The notes under the pieces are model-generated. The model made no database searches, was not told where the DNA came from, and saw only the letters and a list, made by a program, of their open reading frames with translations. Source: Flavobacterium shii (GTDB lineage: Bacteria; Bacteroidota; Bacteroidia; Flavobacteriales; Flavobacteriaceae). From it: a stretch of DNA of 63,159 nt. The position numbers and the translations under genes are program-made. Shown piece by piece: positions 46,829 to 58,600 of the stretch. Location of the stretch: the NCBI RefSeq assembly GCF_025847235.1, contig NZ_JAOZEW010000029.1, positions 1 through 63,159 of the forward strand, in the 5' to 3' direction. Position 1 is the first letter of the stretch. Every line of letters starts with the position of its first letter.

Positions 46829-48547
46829 TTATAAAGATATGATTAGAACTTCAGTTCTTCTATTTAATTGGTGTTCTGCTTCTGTACACTTAACACCTTT
46901 TTTACACTTATTTTTTAGATGAGTTTCTCCATATCCTTTTGCAGATATTCTTTTTTTGCTAATTCCTTTTTTATTTAAATAGGTAACTGCAGAACGAGCA
47001 CGTTTTTGAGATAAATTCATGTTATAGGCGCTTTTACCTCTTGAATCGGTATAGGAAGAAATTTTGATATTATCGTTTGGATGTTTTTTTAGAAACTCCG
47101 CAAGTTTGTCTAAAACAGCTGCTGCATCTCTGCGGATGTTAAATTTGTCAAAGTCGTAATAAATAATATATGTTTCTGTTACATCTACTATTTCCTCTTC
47201 TTTTACAACAACTACTGGTACTACAGGTGGAGTTACAATTACAGGTACAATATTACAAGTGTAAATATCATCATTTCCATGACCACCTTTTCTATTGGAA
47301 GTAAGATATCCTTTGGATGTATCGGTCATAATTAGATAAAAATCATCTGTAGAGGAGTTTACCGGACTTTTTAAGTTTATGGGTTTTGTCCATTGGTCTT
47401 TTTGTCCAGTTGTACTAAAGATATCTAAACCTCCCATACCTGGAAGTCCATCACTTGAAAAATATAAGATGTTATTATCTCCCAGAGTAGGAAATTCTTC
47501 GTCTTCGGGAGTATTGATAGTTGGTCCACAATTCTTTGGTGGTGACCAACTTCCATCTTTGTTTTTCTCGCTATACCAAAGGTCAGTTTTTCCAATTCCG
47601 CCTGTCATATCACTGCTAAAATATAGTGTATTACCATCTTTACTAATAGCAGCATGACCTACAGAATAGGAGCTGGGGTTATTATAAGGAAAAGCAATTG
47701 GTTGCTGCCATGTTCCGTTTTTTAAATCACTACTGTAGATTTCAAGTTTTCGCGCACCGTAAAAATTATAGTTTGGATCTTTAGTATGTGAAATCTTGTC
47801 TGGATTGGTTACTGTAAAATAACCAGTGTTATAATCGGAAGTAAAGGCTATTGGGCCTACATGGTATTTAAAATCATTCAGCTCTTTTGAAAATTGTGTA
47901 ATGGTTGGTGTCCCCGAAGACTCTGATGAAAATTGGTAGAGCTTTATATAGGAACGACCAGTCCAGCCATATTTCCTTTTATTGATTTCTTTTCCAAACA
48001 AAGAGTTACGTAAAGAATCGGAAGTAAAAATGATGCTTTTGTCTTTATATACCGTTGCTCCCCATTCTGATGCCGATGTATTGATCTTACTAAGATTAGT
48101 CACCGTATTAGAAGTAGGACGTTTTAACCACATCACAGCCGAATCACAACCCATAATTCGGGCTGTGATATCCTTAGTATCTTTTTGCTTATATTGCGCA
48201 TAGACTTCTTTGGCTTTTATATAATTCCCTTGATTTTTTAAGACATCTCCATAAAGAAGAAAAGAATTTGCAGTAGCATCATTTCTTTGTGTAACGGCTT
48301 GATACCATTGTGAAGCTTTATCATAGTTATCCATTTCTTTATAACTATAAGCTAGTTTTTCAAGCGTAACAGTTTTTACGCTTTTTTTACGAGCCAGTTT
48401 TTCATAAATAGGAGCTGCCAAATCATATTGATACCTATCGAAATGCTCGTTGGCTACTTTTATTTCTGGTTTTCGATCCTGGGCGTTTGCACTTAGACTG
48501 GTTATCACCAATAATAGTGCGACGTAGTATTTTATATATCTATACAT
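46829..48547 (-). CDS. OmpA-family protein with TPR and PD40 propeller (T9SS-associated)
   Basis: A 572-residue protein with a signal peptide (1-22, ending ANAQ) and TPR-like helices (about 25-130). A beta-propeller of PD40 type follows (repeats such as DGNTLYFSSDMTGG and DNNILYFSSDGLPGMGG). The C-terminal OmpA domain (about 455-572, YYDFDKFNIRRDAAAVLDKL, YTDSRGKSAYN, RRTEVLI) binds peptidoglycan. In Bacteroidota this architecture lies beside porP/sprF genes and helps anchor T9SS and gliding proteins. Its ATG is 28 bases after the porP-like stop, so it is cotranscribed. Confidence 0.9.
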   Translation of the reverse strand: MYRYIKYYVALLLVITSLSANAQDRKPEIKVANEHFDRYQYDLAAPIYEKLARKKSVKTVTLEKLAYSYKEMDNYDKASQWYQAVTQRNDATANSFLLYGDVLKNQGNYIKAKEVYAQYKQKDTKDITARIMGCDSAVMWLKRPTSNTVTNLSKINTSASEWGATVYKDKSIIFTSDSLRNSLFGKEINKRKYGWTGRSYIKLYQFSSESSGTPTITQFSKELNDFKYHVGPIAFTSDYNTGYFTVTNPDKISHTKDPNYNFYGARKLEIYSSDLKNGTWQQPIAFPYNNPSSYSVGHAAISKDGNTLYFSSDMTGGIGKTDLWYSEKNKDGSWSPPKNCGPTINTPEDEEFPTLGDNNILYFSSDGLPGMGGLDIFSTTGQKDQWTKPINLKSPVNSSTDDFYLIMTDTSKGYLTSNRKGGHGNDDIYTCNIVPVIVTPPVVPVVVVKEEEIVDVTETYIIYYDFDKFNIRRDAAAVLDKLAEFLKKHPNDNIKISSYTDSRGKSAYNMNLSQKRARSAVTYLNKKGISKKRISAKGYGETHLKNKCKKGVKCTEAEHQLNRRTEVLIISL

Positions 48548-48574
48548 ATTACTTTTTGTTAGGTTAAACCACTA

Positions 48575-49603
48575 TTAAAAATAACGCGGGCTAATAATAC
48601 GTTCTGCTCTTTTCTTATTAAATAACAAGAAACCGATTGATATTTCATGTGAGCCTTTTTGATAATTATCTAGTTGACTAGTTGTAAAATCATAGGCATA
48701 GCCAATTCGAAGACGTTCTGTAAGAAAGAAGTCTGCCATAACGCTTACAGCATCTTTTTGTTCAAGACCGCTTTGAAGATTGTTTTTGTTCCATATCTTT
48801 ATTGCAGAGCGATATGATCCTCCTACCCAAACTCTGTCGGCCAGTAATAAGAAAATATTGTAATCAATATTGGTAGGGCCTTTAAGATCATCTTTAATCA
48901 TAATCGAAGGTTTAAGCTTTACATCTTCGGATAATGTGACCATGAATCCGGTAGTCAAATAATAATGTGGTACTTTTTTGGTAACCAGATAGTCATAGTT
49001 ATTTTTTCCTGCGAATGCATTATCGTAAATGTTACTTGGAAAAATATCTATGGCAGAGAATCCTACATAAAATGAAGGAGTATAGTAATAAACTCCAACA
49101 TTTGCATTAGGCTTTGTTGTACTAACTCTTCCTTCGGGAAGATTTGGATCTCCCTGATCGGTAGGAGATAATCGGTCTCCACTTATAGAGTATTGATTGA
49201 CCCCTACACCTAAACCAAATGATAGTCGACTATCATCTTCTGCGTTTAGTCTTATTCGGTATGCATACGAAGCATAAAAAGAGACGATATCTTGTGGACC
49301 TACTCGATCCCAGGTAACCTGTGCGCCAAGTCCTACTGTTTTATTTCCCAGTAAATTGGCCAAACCATCAACTGTCAATGTTCCTGTTTCGGGTGCTCCC
49401 GGAAAACTAACCCATTGTTTTCGGTAGGTTGAATTGACATAGATATCTTCTTTATATCCAGCATACGCCGGATTTACACTTAGACCATTAAAGACATACT
49501 GACTAAACTGTATATCTTGCTGCGCAATTGCCATTTGGCTTGAAGCTGTTAACCATATTAATAGTAAACATAACTTTAATTGCATTACACTGTCCTTTGT
49601 CAT
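48575..49603 (-). CDS. PorP/SprF-family outer-membrane protein
   Basis: A 342-residue outer-membrane barrel protein with a signal peptide (ending IAQ, about residue 27) and the family start QDIQFSQYVFNGLSVNPAYA. SprF in Flavobacterium is needed for export of the giant adhesin SprB; members typically sit directly downstream of a protein with a type B sorting signal, as here. It probably acts as the dedicated attachment or export partner of the upstream adhesin. The ATG at residue 7 is an alternative start. Confidence 0.92.
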   Translation of the reverse strand: MTKDSVMQLKLCLLLIWLTASSQMAIAQQDIQFSQYVFNGLSVNPAYAGYKEDIYVNSTYRKQWVSFPGAPETGTLTVDGLANLLGNKTVGLGAQVTWDRVGPQDIVSFYASYAYRIRLNAEDDSRLSFGLGVGVNQYSISGDRLSPTDQGDPNLPEGRVSTTKPNANVGVYYYTPSFYVGFSAIDIFPSNIYDNAFAGKNNYDYLVTKKVPHYYLTTGFMVTLSEDVKLKPSIMIKDDLKGPTNIDYNIFLLLADRVWVGGSYRSAIKIWNKNNLQSGLEQKDAVSVMADFFLTERLRIGYAYDFTTSQLDNYQKGSHEISIGFLLFNKKRAERIISPRYF

Positions 49604-49622
49604 AATATATGATTTTTTATAA

Positions 49623-49645
49623 GAGCCCCGAGAGCTTCGGGGCTC
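49623..49645 (-). terminator. GC-rich hairpin between the adhesin and porP genes
   Basis: GAGCCCCGA and TCGGGGCTC pair perfectly around a five-base loop. No T run follows on the minus strand, so it may be an attenuator or a processing site that sets a higher level of adhesin message than of the genes after it. Confidence 0.6.
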
Positions 49646-49657
49646 ACTCTTTTTCTG

Positions 49658-52600
49658 TTATTTCAATACCTCAATCCATCCGTTATAATCTTTATTCCCA
49701 TCGGTTGTTTTGAGTTTAAAGATGTAGTAATACGTACCTCCACTTAATCCGTTTGCATTCCAGCTATTGTCGTAGCTGTCAGAACGATATACTTGATTAC
49801 CCCATCGGTTGTAAATGATTAGGGGAGAACCTGGATAATATTCTAGTCCTTTGATAACGAATTTGTCATTATATCCATCGCCACCAGGTGTAATAACATT
49901 CGGAATGACAATTTTAGGTAACGCTGGCGGAATTGGATTACTTGAACAAGTAGTACAAGGTCCCGGAGTTGGATCTGGAGTTGTACTGGTTGCTGTAACT
50001 GAATTGACTAGTGTTGCTCCTGTAAAAATTGCAGGTGTTTGCACAGTTACTTCATAGATAGCTGTAAGTCCGTTACCAAGTACAAGCAAAGTTTCATTAA
50101 GATTGCCAGTTCCGGAAGCATTTGGATAGGTAACTCCTGTTGAGGTGATTGCCGTCCAGCTACTTATTGTGGTTCCTGTAGGTGCGTTATCTACTATATT
50201 CACCGAGTCGGCAGCAGCAGGTCCCTGATTGGTTACTGTAATACGGTATACCACAGCCTCACCCGGAACAAATGTTGTTTGTGTCGGATCTTTTAGTGTT
50301 TTTACTGTATTAAGGTGTGCTTCAGGTACAACTTTAGGGCTAGGATTAATAGGATTTGTTGAACAAGTAGTACATGGTCCCGGAGTTGGGTCCGGAGTTG
50401 TACTGGTTGCTGAAACCGTATTAACTAGTGGTCCAGTGAAGTCTACAGGTGTTAGAACCGTTACATCATAGATTGCTGTAAGGCCATTGCCCAATGTAAG
50501 CAGCGTTTCATTAATATTACCGGTACCCGAAGCATTTGGATAAGTTACCCCTGTTGCAGGAACGGCAGTCCAGTTGCTTATTGTAGTTCCTGTAGGCGCG
50601 TTATCTATGATATTTACTGCTGCAGCATCACTAGGTCCGTTGTTGGTTACAGTGATACGGAATACTACACCTTGTCCTGCAACAAAAGAAGTTTGTGCCA
50701 CATTTTTAAGTGTTTTTACAGTATTTAAATGTGCCATTGGTGTTGGAGGGATCGGATCGGTTGTACAATTTGTACAAGGTCCTGGATTAGGATCCGGTGT
50801 TGTACTAGTTGCAGTAACAGAGTTAACCAAAGTTCCAGTGAAGTTAGATGGCGTTTGAACTGTTACCTGATAAGTAGCAGTTAATCCATTTGGTAATGTC
50901 GCGATAGTTTCGTTTAAGTTACCAGTTCCTGAAGCATTCGGATAAATTACTCCTGTTGCAGGAACGGCAGTCCAGCTGCTTATTGTGGTTCCTGTAGGTG
51001 CGTTATCGGCAATGTTTACAGCTGCTGCATCACTAGGTCCGTTGTTTGTTACATTAATTAGGTAAATTACAGCTTGTCCGGGAACAAAAGATGTTTGAGT
51101 TGGGTCGTTTAGTGTTTTTACCGTAGTTAAGTGTGCCATCGGTGTTGGAGGGATTGGATCGGTTGTACAATCTGTACAAGGTCCCGGATTAGGATCCGGA
51201 GTTGTACTAGTTGCAGTAACAGAGTTAACCAAAGTTCCAGTGAAGTTAGATGGCGTTTGTACCGTTACCTGATAAGTAGCAGTTAATCCATTTGGTAACG
51301 TCGCGATTGTCTCGTTTAAGTTACCAGTTCCCGAAGCATTTGGATAAGTTACTCCTGTTGTAGGAACGGCAGTCCAGCTGCTTATTGTGGTTCCTGTAGG
51401 TGCATTATCTGCAATGTTTACAGCCGCTGCATCACTAGGGCCATTATTGGTCACATTAATTAGGTAAACCACAGCTTGTCCCGGAACAAAAGATGTTTGA
51501 GTTGGGTCGTTTAGTGTTTTTACCGTAGTTAAGTGTGCCATTGGCGCTGGAGGGATTGGATCGGTTGTACAATCTGTACAAGGCCCAGGATTAGGATCCG
51601 GAGTTGTACTAGTTGCAGTAACAGAGTTAACCAAAGTTCCAGTGAAGTTAGATGGCGTTTGAACTGTTACTTGGTAAGTAGCAGTTAATCCATTTGGTAA
51701 GGTTGCGATTGTCTCGTTTAGGTTACCAGTTCCTGAAGCATTTGGATAAGTTACTCCTGTTGCAGGAATGGCAGTCCAGCTGCTTATTGTAGTTCCAGTA
51801 GGGGCGTTATCGACAATGTTTACTGCACTTGCATCACTAGGTCCATTGTTTGTCACATTAATTAGGTAAACCACAGCTTGTCCCGGAACAAATGATGTTT
51901 GAGTTGGGTCGTTTAGTGTTTTTACCGTAGTTAAGTGTGCCATCGGTGTTGGTGGGATTGGATCGGTTGTACAATCTGTACAAGGCCCGGGATTAGGATC
52001 CGGAGTTGTACTAGTTGCAGTAACCGAATTACTCAATGTACCAGTGAAGTTAGATGGCGTTTGAACTGTTACTTGATAAGTAGCAGTTAATCCGCTTGTT
52101 AATGTAGCGATTGTTTCATTCAGGTTACCAGTTCCTGAAGCATTTGGATAAGTTACTCCTGTTGCAGGAACGGCAGTCCAGCTGCTTATTGTGGTTCCTG
52201 TTGGTGCATTATCTGCAATGTTTACAGCACTTGCATCACTAGGTCCGTTATTTGTCACATTAATTAGGTAAACCACAGCTTGTCCCGGAACAAAAGATGT
52301 TTGAGTTGGGTCGTTTAGTGTTTTTACCGTCGTTAAATGTGCCATCGGTGTTGGTGGGATTGGATCGGTTGTACAATCTGTACAAGGCCCTGGATTAGGA
52401 TCCGGAGTTGTACTTGTTGCAGTAACAGAGTTAACCAAAGTTCCAGTGAAGTTAGATGGCGTTTGAACCGTTACCTGATAAGTGGCAGTTAATCCATTTG
52501 GTAACGTTGCGATTGTCTCGTTTAAGTTACCAGTTCCTGAAGCATTTGGATAAGTCACTCCTGTTGCAGGAACAGCAGTCCAACTACTTATTGTGGTTCC

Positions 52601-55600
52601 TGTTGGTGCATTATCTGCAATGTTTACTGCACTTGCATCACTAGGTCCATTATTTGTCACATTAATTAGGTAAACCACAGCTTGTCCCGGAACAAAAGAT
52701 GTTTGAGTTGGATCGTTTAGTGTTTTTACCGTAGTTAAATGTGCCATCGGTGTTGGAGGGAGCGGATCGGTTGTACAGTCTGTACAAGGCCCTGGATTAG
52801 GATCCGGAGTTGTACTAGTTGCGGTAACCGAATTACTCAATGTACCAGTGAAGTTAGATGGTGTTTGAACGGTTACTTCATAAGTAGCAGTTAATCCACT
52901 TGTTAAGGTAGTGATAGTTTCGTTCAGATTACCAGTTCCCGAAGCATTCGGATAAGTAACACCTACTGATGGAACAGCTGTCCAACTACTTATTGTAGTT
53001 CCTGCAGGTGCATTATCTACAATATTCACTGTAGACGCATCACTAGGCCCATTATTTGTCACTGATATTTGGTATATTACTGCTTCACCTGGAATAAATG
53101 ATGTTTGCGTCGGATCTTTTCTGGTTTTAACGGTTGTTAAATGTGCCATTGGTGTTGGCGTGATCGGATCGGTTGTACAATCTGTACAAGGTCCTGGATT
53201 AGGATCCGGAGTTGTACTAGATGCTGCAACAGAGTTAACCAAAGTTCCAGTGAAATTAGATGGCGTTTGAACCGTTACCTGATAAGTAGCGGTTAATCCA
53301 CTTGGTAGCGTCGCGATAGTTTCGTTCAGGTTACCAGTTCCCGAAGTATTTGGATAAGTCACTCCTGTTGCAGGAACGGTTGTCCAACTGCTTATTGTAG
53401 TTCCAGTAGGCGCATTATCTGTAACGTTCACAGCACTTGCATCACTAGGTCCATTATTGGTTACATTAATCAGGTAAATCACATCTTGACCCGGAACAAA
53501 TGTTGTTTGAGTTGGGTCATTTAGTGTTTTTACCGTAGTTAAATGTGCCATTGGTGTTGGAGTGATTGGATCACTACTACAAGTTGTACAAGGCCCTGGA
53601 TTTGGGTCAACAGTTGAGCTACTAGCTGTAGCTACGTTTACCAAATTGATCGTATAGTTGGCAGGTGTTTGGATCGTTATGTCATAAATTGCAACAGCAC
53701 CATTAGGTAAATCTGCAATTGTTTCATTAAGATCTCCAGTACCTGAAGCATTTGGATAAGTAACACCTGTTGATGGAACAGCAGTCCATCCGGTGATTGT
53801 TGTGTTATTCGGAGGTGTATCCTGAACATTCACACCCATAGCATCACTAGGTCCATTGTTGGTAACAGTTACTCTATATACCACAGATTCACCTGGAACA
53901 AATGTAGTTTGAGTAGGATCTTTAATCACTTTTACAGTGGTAAGATGTGCTCTTGGACTAGGTGTTGGTGTCGATGTAGAACTGTTATTACCTGGTGTAG
54001 GATCATTTTCAGTACCGTCAATAGTAGCAGTATTGGCATAAGGACCAGTAGCATTTACTGTAGCGGTAATGGTTATGGTAGAACTTGCTCCATTGGCTAG
54101 TGCCCCAATATTCCATATACCCGTTGCAGGATCGTAAGTAGTAGTACCCGGAGGGGTTGAACTTACATAAGTATACCCGGCAGGTAATAGATCCGTTACT
54201 GTAATTCCAGTGCCATCGCTAGGTCCATTATTAGTCGCTACCAGAGTAAACACAGCATTACTTCCTACTGCAGGAGCAGGATTATCAACAGTTTTTACAA
54301 CAGATCGGTCTGTGCTTGCAACTGGTGTCGGAGTAACGTTAGAACTGTTATTGGTTGCGTTCGGATCATTTTCTGTACCGGCAATCGTGGCAGTATTAGT
54401 ATATACACCAGACGCATTTACTGTAGCAGTGATGGTCATGGTTGAGCTTGCACCATTTGCCAGTGCACCAATGTTCCATAAACCACTTCCAGAATCATAA
54501 GTTGTTCCTGTTGGTTCAGTTGAACTTACATAGTTATATCCAGTTGGCAAAAAGTCAGTTACAGTAATACCGGTACCATCACTTGGACCATTATTAGTTG
54601 CAACAAGGGTAAATACTACATTGCTTCCTACAGCTGGGGTAGTATTGTTTACTGTTTTAACCACTGATCTGTCTGTAGTTGGTACAGCAGTTGGTGTTGA
54701 TGTAGAACTGTTATTACCAGGAGTTGGATCATTTTCTGTACCTGTAATAGTTGCCGTATTTGCATACGGACCTGTTGCGTTTACAGTTGCCGTAATGGTT
54801 AAGGTAGATGTTGTACCATTTGTCAGTGTACCAATAGTCCATAATCCACTGGAAGGATCATAATTTGTACCCAGCGGAGCATTGCTGCTTACATAGGTAT
54901 ATCCCGCAGGAAGTTGGTCGGTTACTGTAACTCCGGTACTGTCGCTTGGTCCATTATTGGTGGCTGCTAGACTAAATACTACATTACTGCCTACAGCAGG
55001 ATTAGCATTGTCTACAGTTTTAACCAATGAACGGTCTGATGTTGGAACCGGTGTTGGTGTTGATGTAGAACTGTTATTAGCAGGAGTTGTATCATTTTCA
55101 TTTCCGCTGATAGTTGCTGTATTGGCATAATTGCCAGTTGCAAGTACAGTAGCAGTAATGGTTAGAGTTGCAGAAGCACCATTAGCTAGTGCTCCAATAG
55201 TCCATATACTGTTAATTAAATCAACAGTTCCTGTTGTAACATTAATACCTGTAGTGGTATATCCTGTTGGTACAGCATCATTTACTATAACTCCTGTGGC
55301 GTCACTAGGTCCATTGTTTGTAGCCACTACTGTAAATACTACAGTGCTACCCACAGGTGGATTTGCATTATCTACGGTTTTAACCACAGCCAGATCCGTA
55401 GTAGGAGTAGGCGTTGGTGTCGATGAAGAGCTGTTATTACCAGGTGTTGGATCATTTTCGGTACCGTCAATAGTAGCTGTATTGCCATAAGGACCAGTAG
55501 CATTCACCAGAGCAGTAATTGTCATGGTTGAGCTTGCTCCATTTGCTAGAGTACCAATGTTCCATATACCTGTAGCTGGATCATAAGTCGTAGCTCCTGG

Positions 55601-58600
55601 CTCGGTTGAACTAATATAGGTATAGCCTGCAGGTAAAAGATCGGTTACAGTAATTCCTGTTCCATCACTTGGACCATTATTGGTTGCAACCAATGTAAAT
55701 ACTACATTGCTACCCACAGCTGGATTAGGATTATTTACTGTTTTAACTACAGATCTATCTGTACTTGCTACAGGTACCGGAGTAGCTGTAGAAGTATTAT
55801 TTGCTGAGTTCGGGTCACTTTCATTTCCGCTAATGGTTGCCGTATTGGCATAAACACCAGTAGCGTTTACTGCAGCGGTAATGGATAAAGTACCAATGAA
55901 ATTATTTGACAGATTACCAACGGTCCATATACCAGTTCCAGCGTTGTAAGTACCAGTATTAGCAGTTGCTGAAGCAAAAGTATAACCAGATGGTAATAAG
56001 TCATTTATCATAACTCCAGTAGCATTACTTGGACCATTATTATTTATGGTTAAAGTAAATACAACATTAGTGCCTACAGCAGGAGTTGCATTATCTACTG
56101 TTTTGTTTACAGCAAGATCTGTAACAGGTGTAGGTACTGGTGTAACTGTAGAACTATCGTTGTTAGGAGATGGATCATTCTGTGTGCCATTTATAGTGGC
56201 TGTATTAGCATAAGGACCTGCAGCATTAACTACAGCAGTAATTGTCATGGATGCAGTTCCATTGGCTAAGATTGAACCAATTGTCCATATACCAGTTGCT
56301 GGGACATAATCTGTTCCAGCGCTTGAGCTTTGGAAAGTATATCCTGCAGGAAGTAAATCGGTTACAGTAATACCCGTTCCATTACTAGGGCCGTTGTTAC
56401 TTGCAGAAAGTGTAAATACAACTGTATTGCCAACAGCAGGGGCTAAATTATCTACTGTTTTTACAATTGCCAAATCGCTTTCGGTTGTAATGGTAGTAGT
56501 TACCGAACTACTATTATTGCTTAGGTTATAGTCATCAATTGCTGCCGATGAAGTTACCGTAGCATTATTACTCATAGTAGTAGCACTTGGTGATGGATTT
56601 ACTGTACCAGTTACATTAATAGTAATGTAATTTGCAGCACCAGCTGCGATATTACCTGTTAAGTTGATGGCATTTGTAGTTCCGTTACCACTACCGCTAA
56701 ATGAAGCTGAACCGCTTATTGAAGCATTCCAACTCACATTTTGTACATCGGCAGGGATTAAGTCCTGAATAGTTAAACCTGTTACATCCAATGGACCATT
56801 ATTACCGATTTTAATCGAATAAGTAATTGGGCCACCTGCAATTGCACTTGTAGGTCCTGATTTTTGAACAAACAAATCGGTTGATTGATTAACCGAAGTA
56901 GTTACAGAACTTGCTGGTGCACCATTTGGAGTTGTTACAGTTACTGTATTAGTAAATGTAGTTGGTGTACTGGCATTTACAGTACCTTGAATAACCAGGG
57001 TTAAGTTGGCATTTGGAACACTACTTTGACCAGGAATAAATATTCCGGGAACATTAATATTGGGCGTAGTTCCAGATTGAGCAGTTGTTGAGCCGCCAAT
57101 ACTTGCACCATTATTAGGTGTAATTGTCCAACCTGTAACTGTTACAGATGTTGGAACGTTATCAACAAGTACTGCATCATCTACATCTGGATTACCCGCA
57201 TTGGTTACTACAATAGTGTAGGTAATAGGATCGTTGATATTTACGATTGCAGGTCCGTTTTTAGATACACGTACGTCCTGAGTACTATTTACTACAGTAT
57301 TAATTGTACTACTGGCTGAGGCTGGATCGGGATCTGTTACAGGACTACCAATTGGGAATGTAGCTGTAGCAGTGTTACTGAAATCTGGATCCGTAGTAGC
57401 GGGATCCACAGTTCCGTTAACAACAATGGTAACAACTCCGACTTCGGATGGAATATCTCCAGTTATATTGATATTACCAGCACCAGATGGGCTGCTTATT
57501 GTAGCTCCTCCAGAGGTAGTGGCGGTCCAGGTAGGTGATAGTACTTCATCAGGAATGACATCTGTAATTATTAGCCCAGGAGAATCACTAGGACCATCGT
57601 TTACAATACGAATCGTATAAGAAATTGCATCACCGGCACCAATATTGGCAGGACCGGATTTGGTCACTCTGATATTAGCCTGTCTGGAAACAGTTGATGT
57701 TACCGAACTTGTAGCAGTTGTACCTCCAGGAGGAGTTGCTGTTGCAGTATTAACAATTGTAGTCGGAGCATAATTACCATCAAGGGTACCATTTATAGTC
57801 ACCTGAACAGTTGCAGTACCTGCAGGTATGTTTGCAAGAAGATTTAGATTACCTGTTCCTGTTGTAGGACCATTAATCACAGCACCATTTTGTGTAGTTG
57901 TTGTCCAGTTTGTTACTGTAAATCCGGTAGGTAAATTGTCAATAATATTAACATTATTAGCATTAGATGGACCAGAATTACTTACAGAAAGGGAGTAACT
58001 ATAGCTGTTTCCTGCAAATAAAGTTGGAGGACCTGTCTTTTGAATTTGAATATTGGCTACTTGTGTAACAGTAGTATTTACCGTGTTGGAGTTTATAACT
58101 GGACTTCCTGGTGTATTTATACTGGCTGTATTGGCCAGTGTAGTCACTGTAGATGAAGCAGGAAGAGTACCTGTTATATTGATAGTGATACTATTTGCAG
58201 CTCCGGCAGGAATATCTCCGGTTACTGCAACACTGTTACCTGTACCACCTGCACCTGCAGATACTACTGCGGCACCTTGTGCTATGGCAGTCCAGCTTAC
58301 ATTGGTCAATGCTGCAGGAACGTTATCTATAATAGATTGTGCCAGGGCGTTTCCTGTACCATTATTGGTTACTGTAACAGTATAATTCACAGTATTACCT
58401 GCATTTGTTGCCGCTGGACCAGTTTTGGCTAGCTGAACATTTATTGGTGTAGGTGTTACAGTAGAACTGTTATCGGATGGGTTTGGATCATTTTGCTGAC
58501 CCGAAATAGTGGCTGTATTACTATAATTTCCACTAGTGTTTACTGTAGCTGTAATATCCAAGGTAGCATTTGCACCATTAGCAAGATTACCAATAGTCCA

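Noticed and set aside
50740..53960. Regularly spaced repeats that could suggest a CRISPR-like array
   Set aside because: The period is about 402 bp, the repeats are in-frame coding sequence, and there are no short repeat-spacer units or cas genes.
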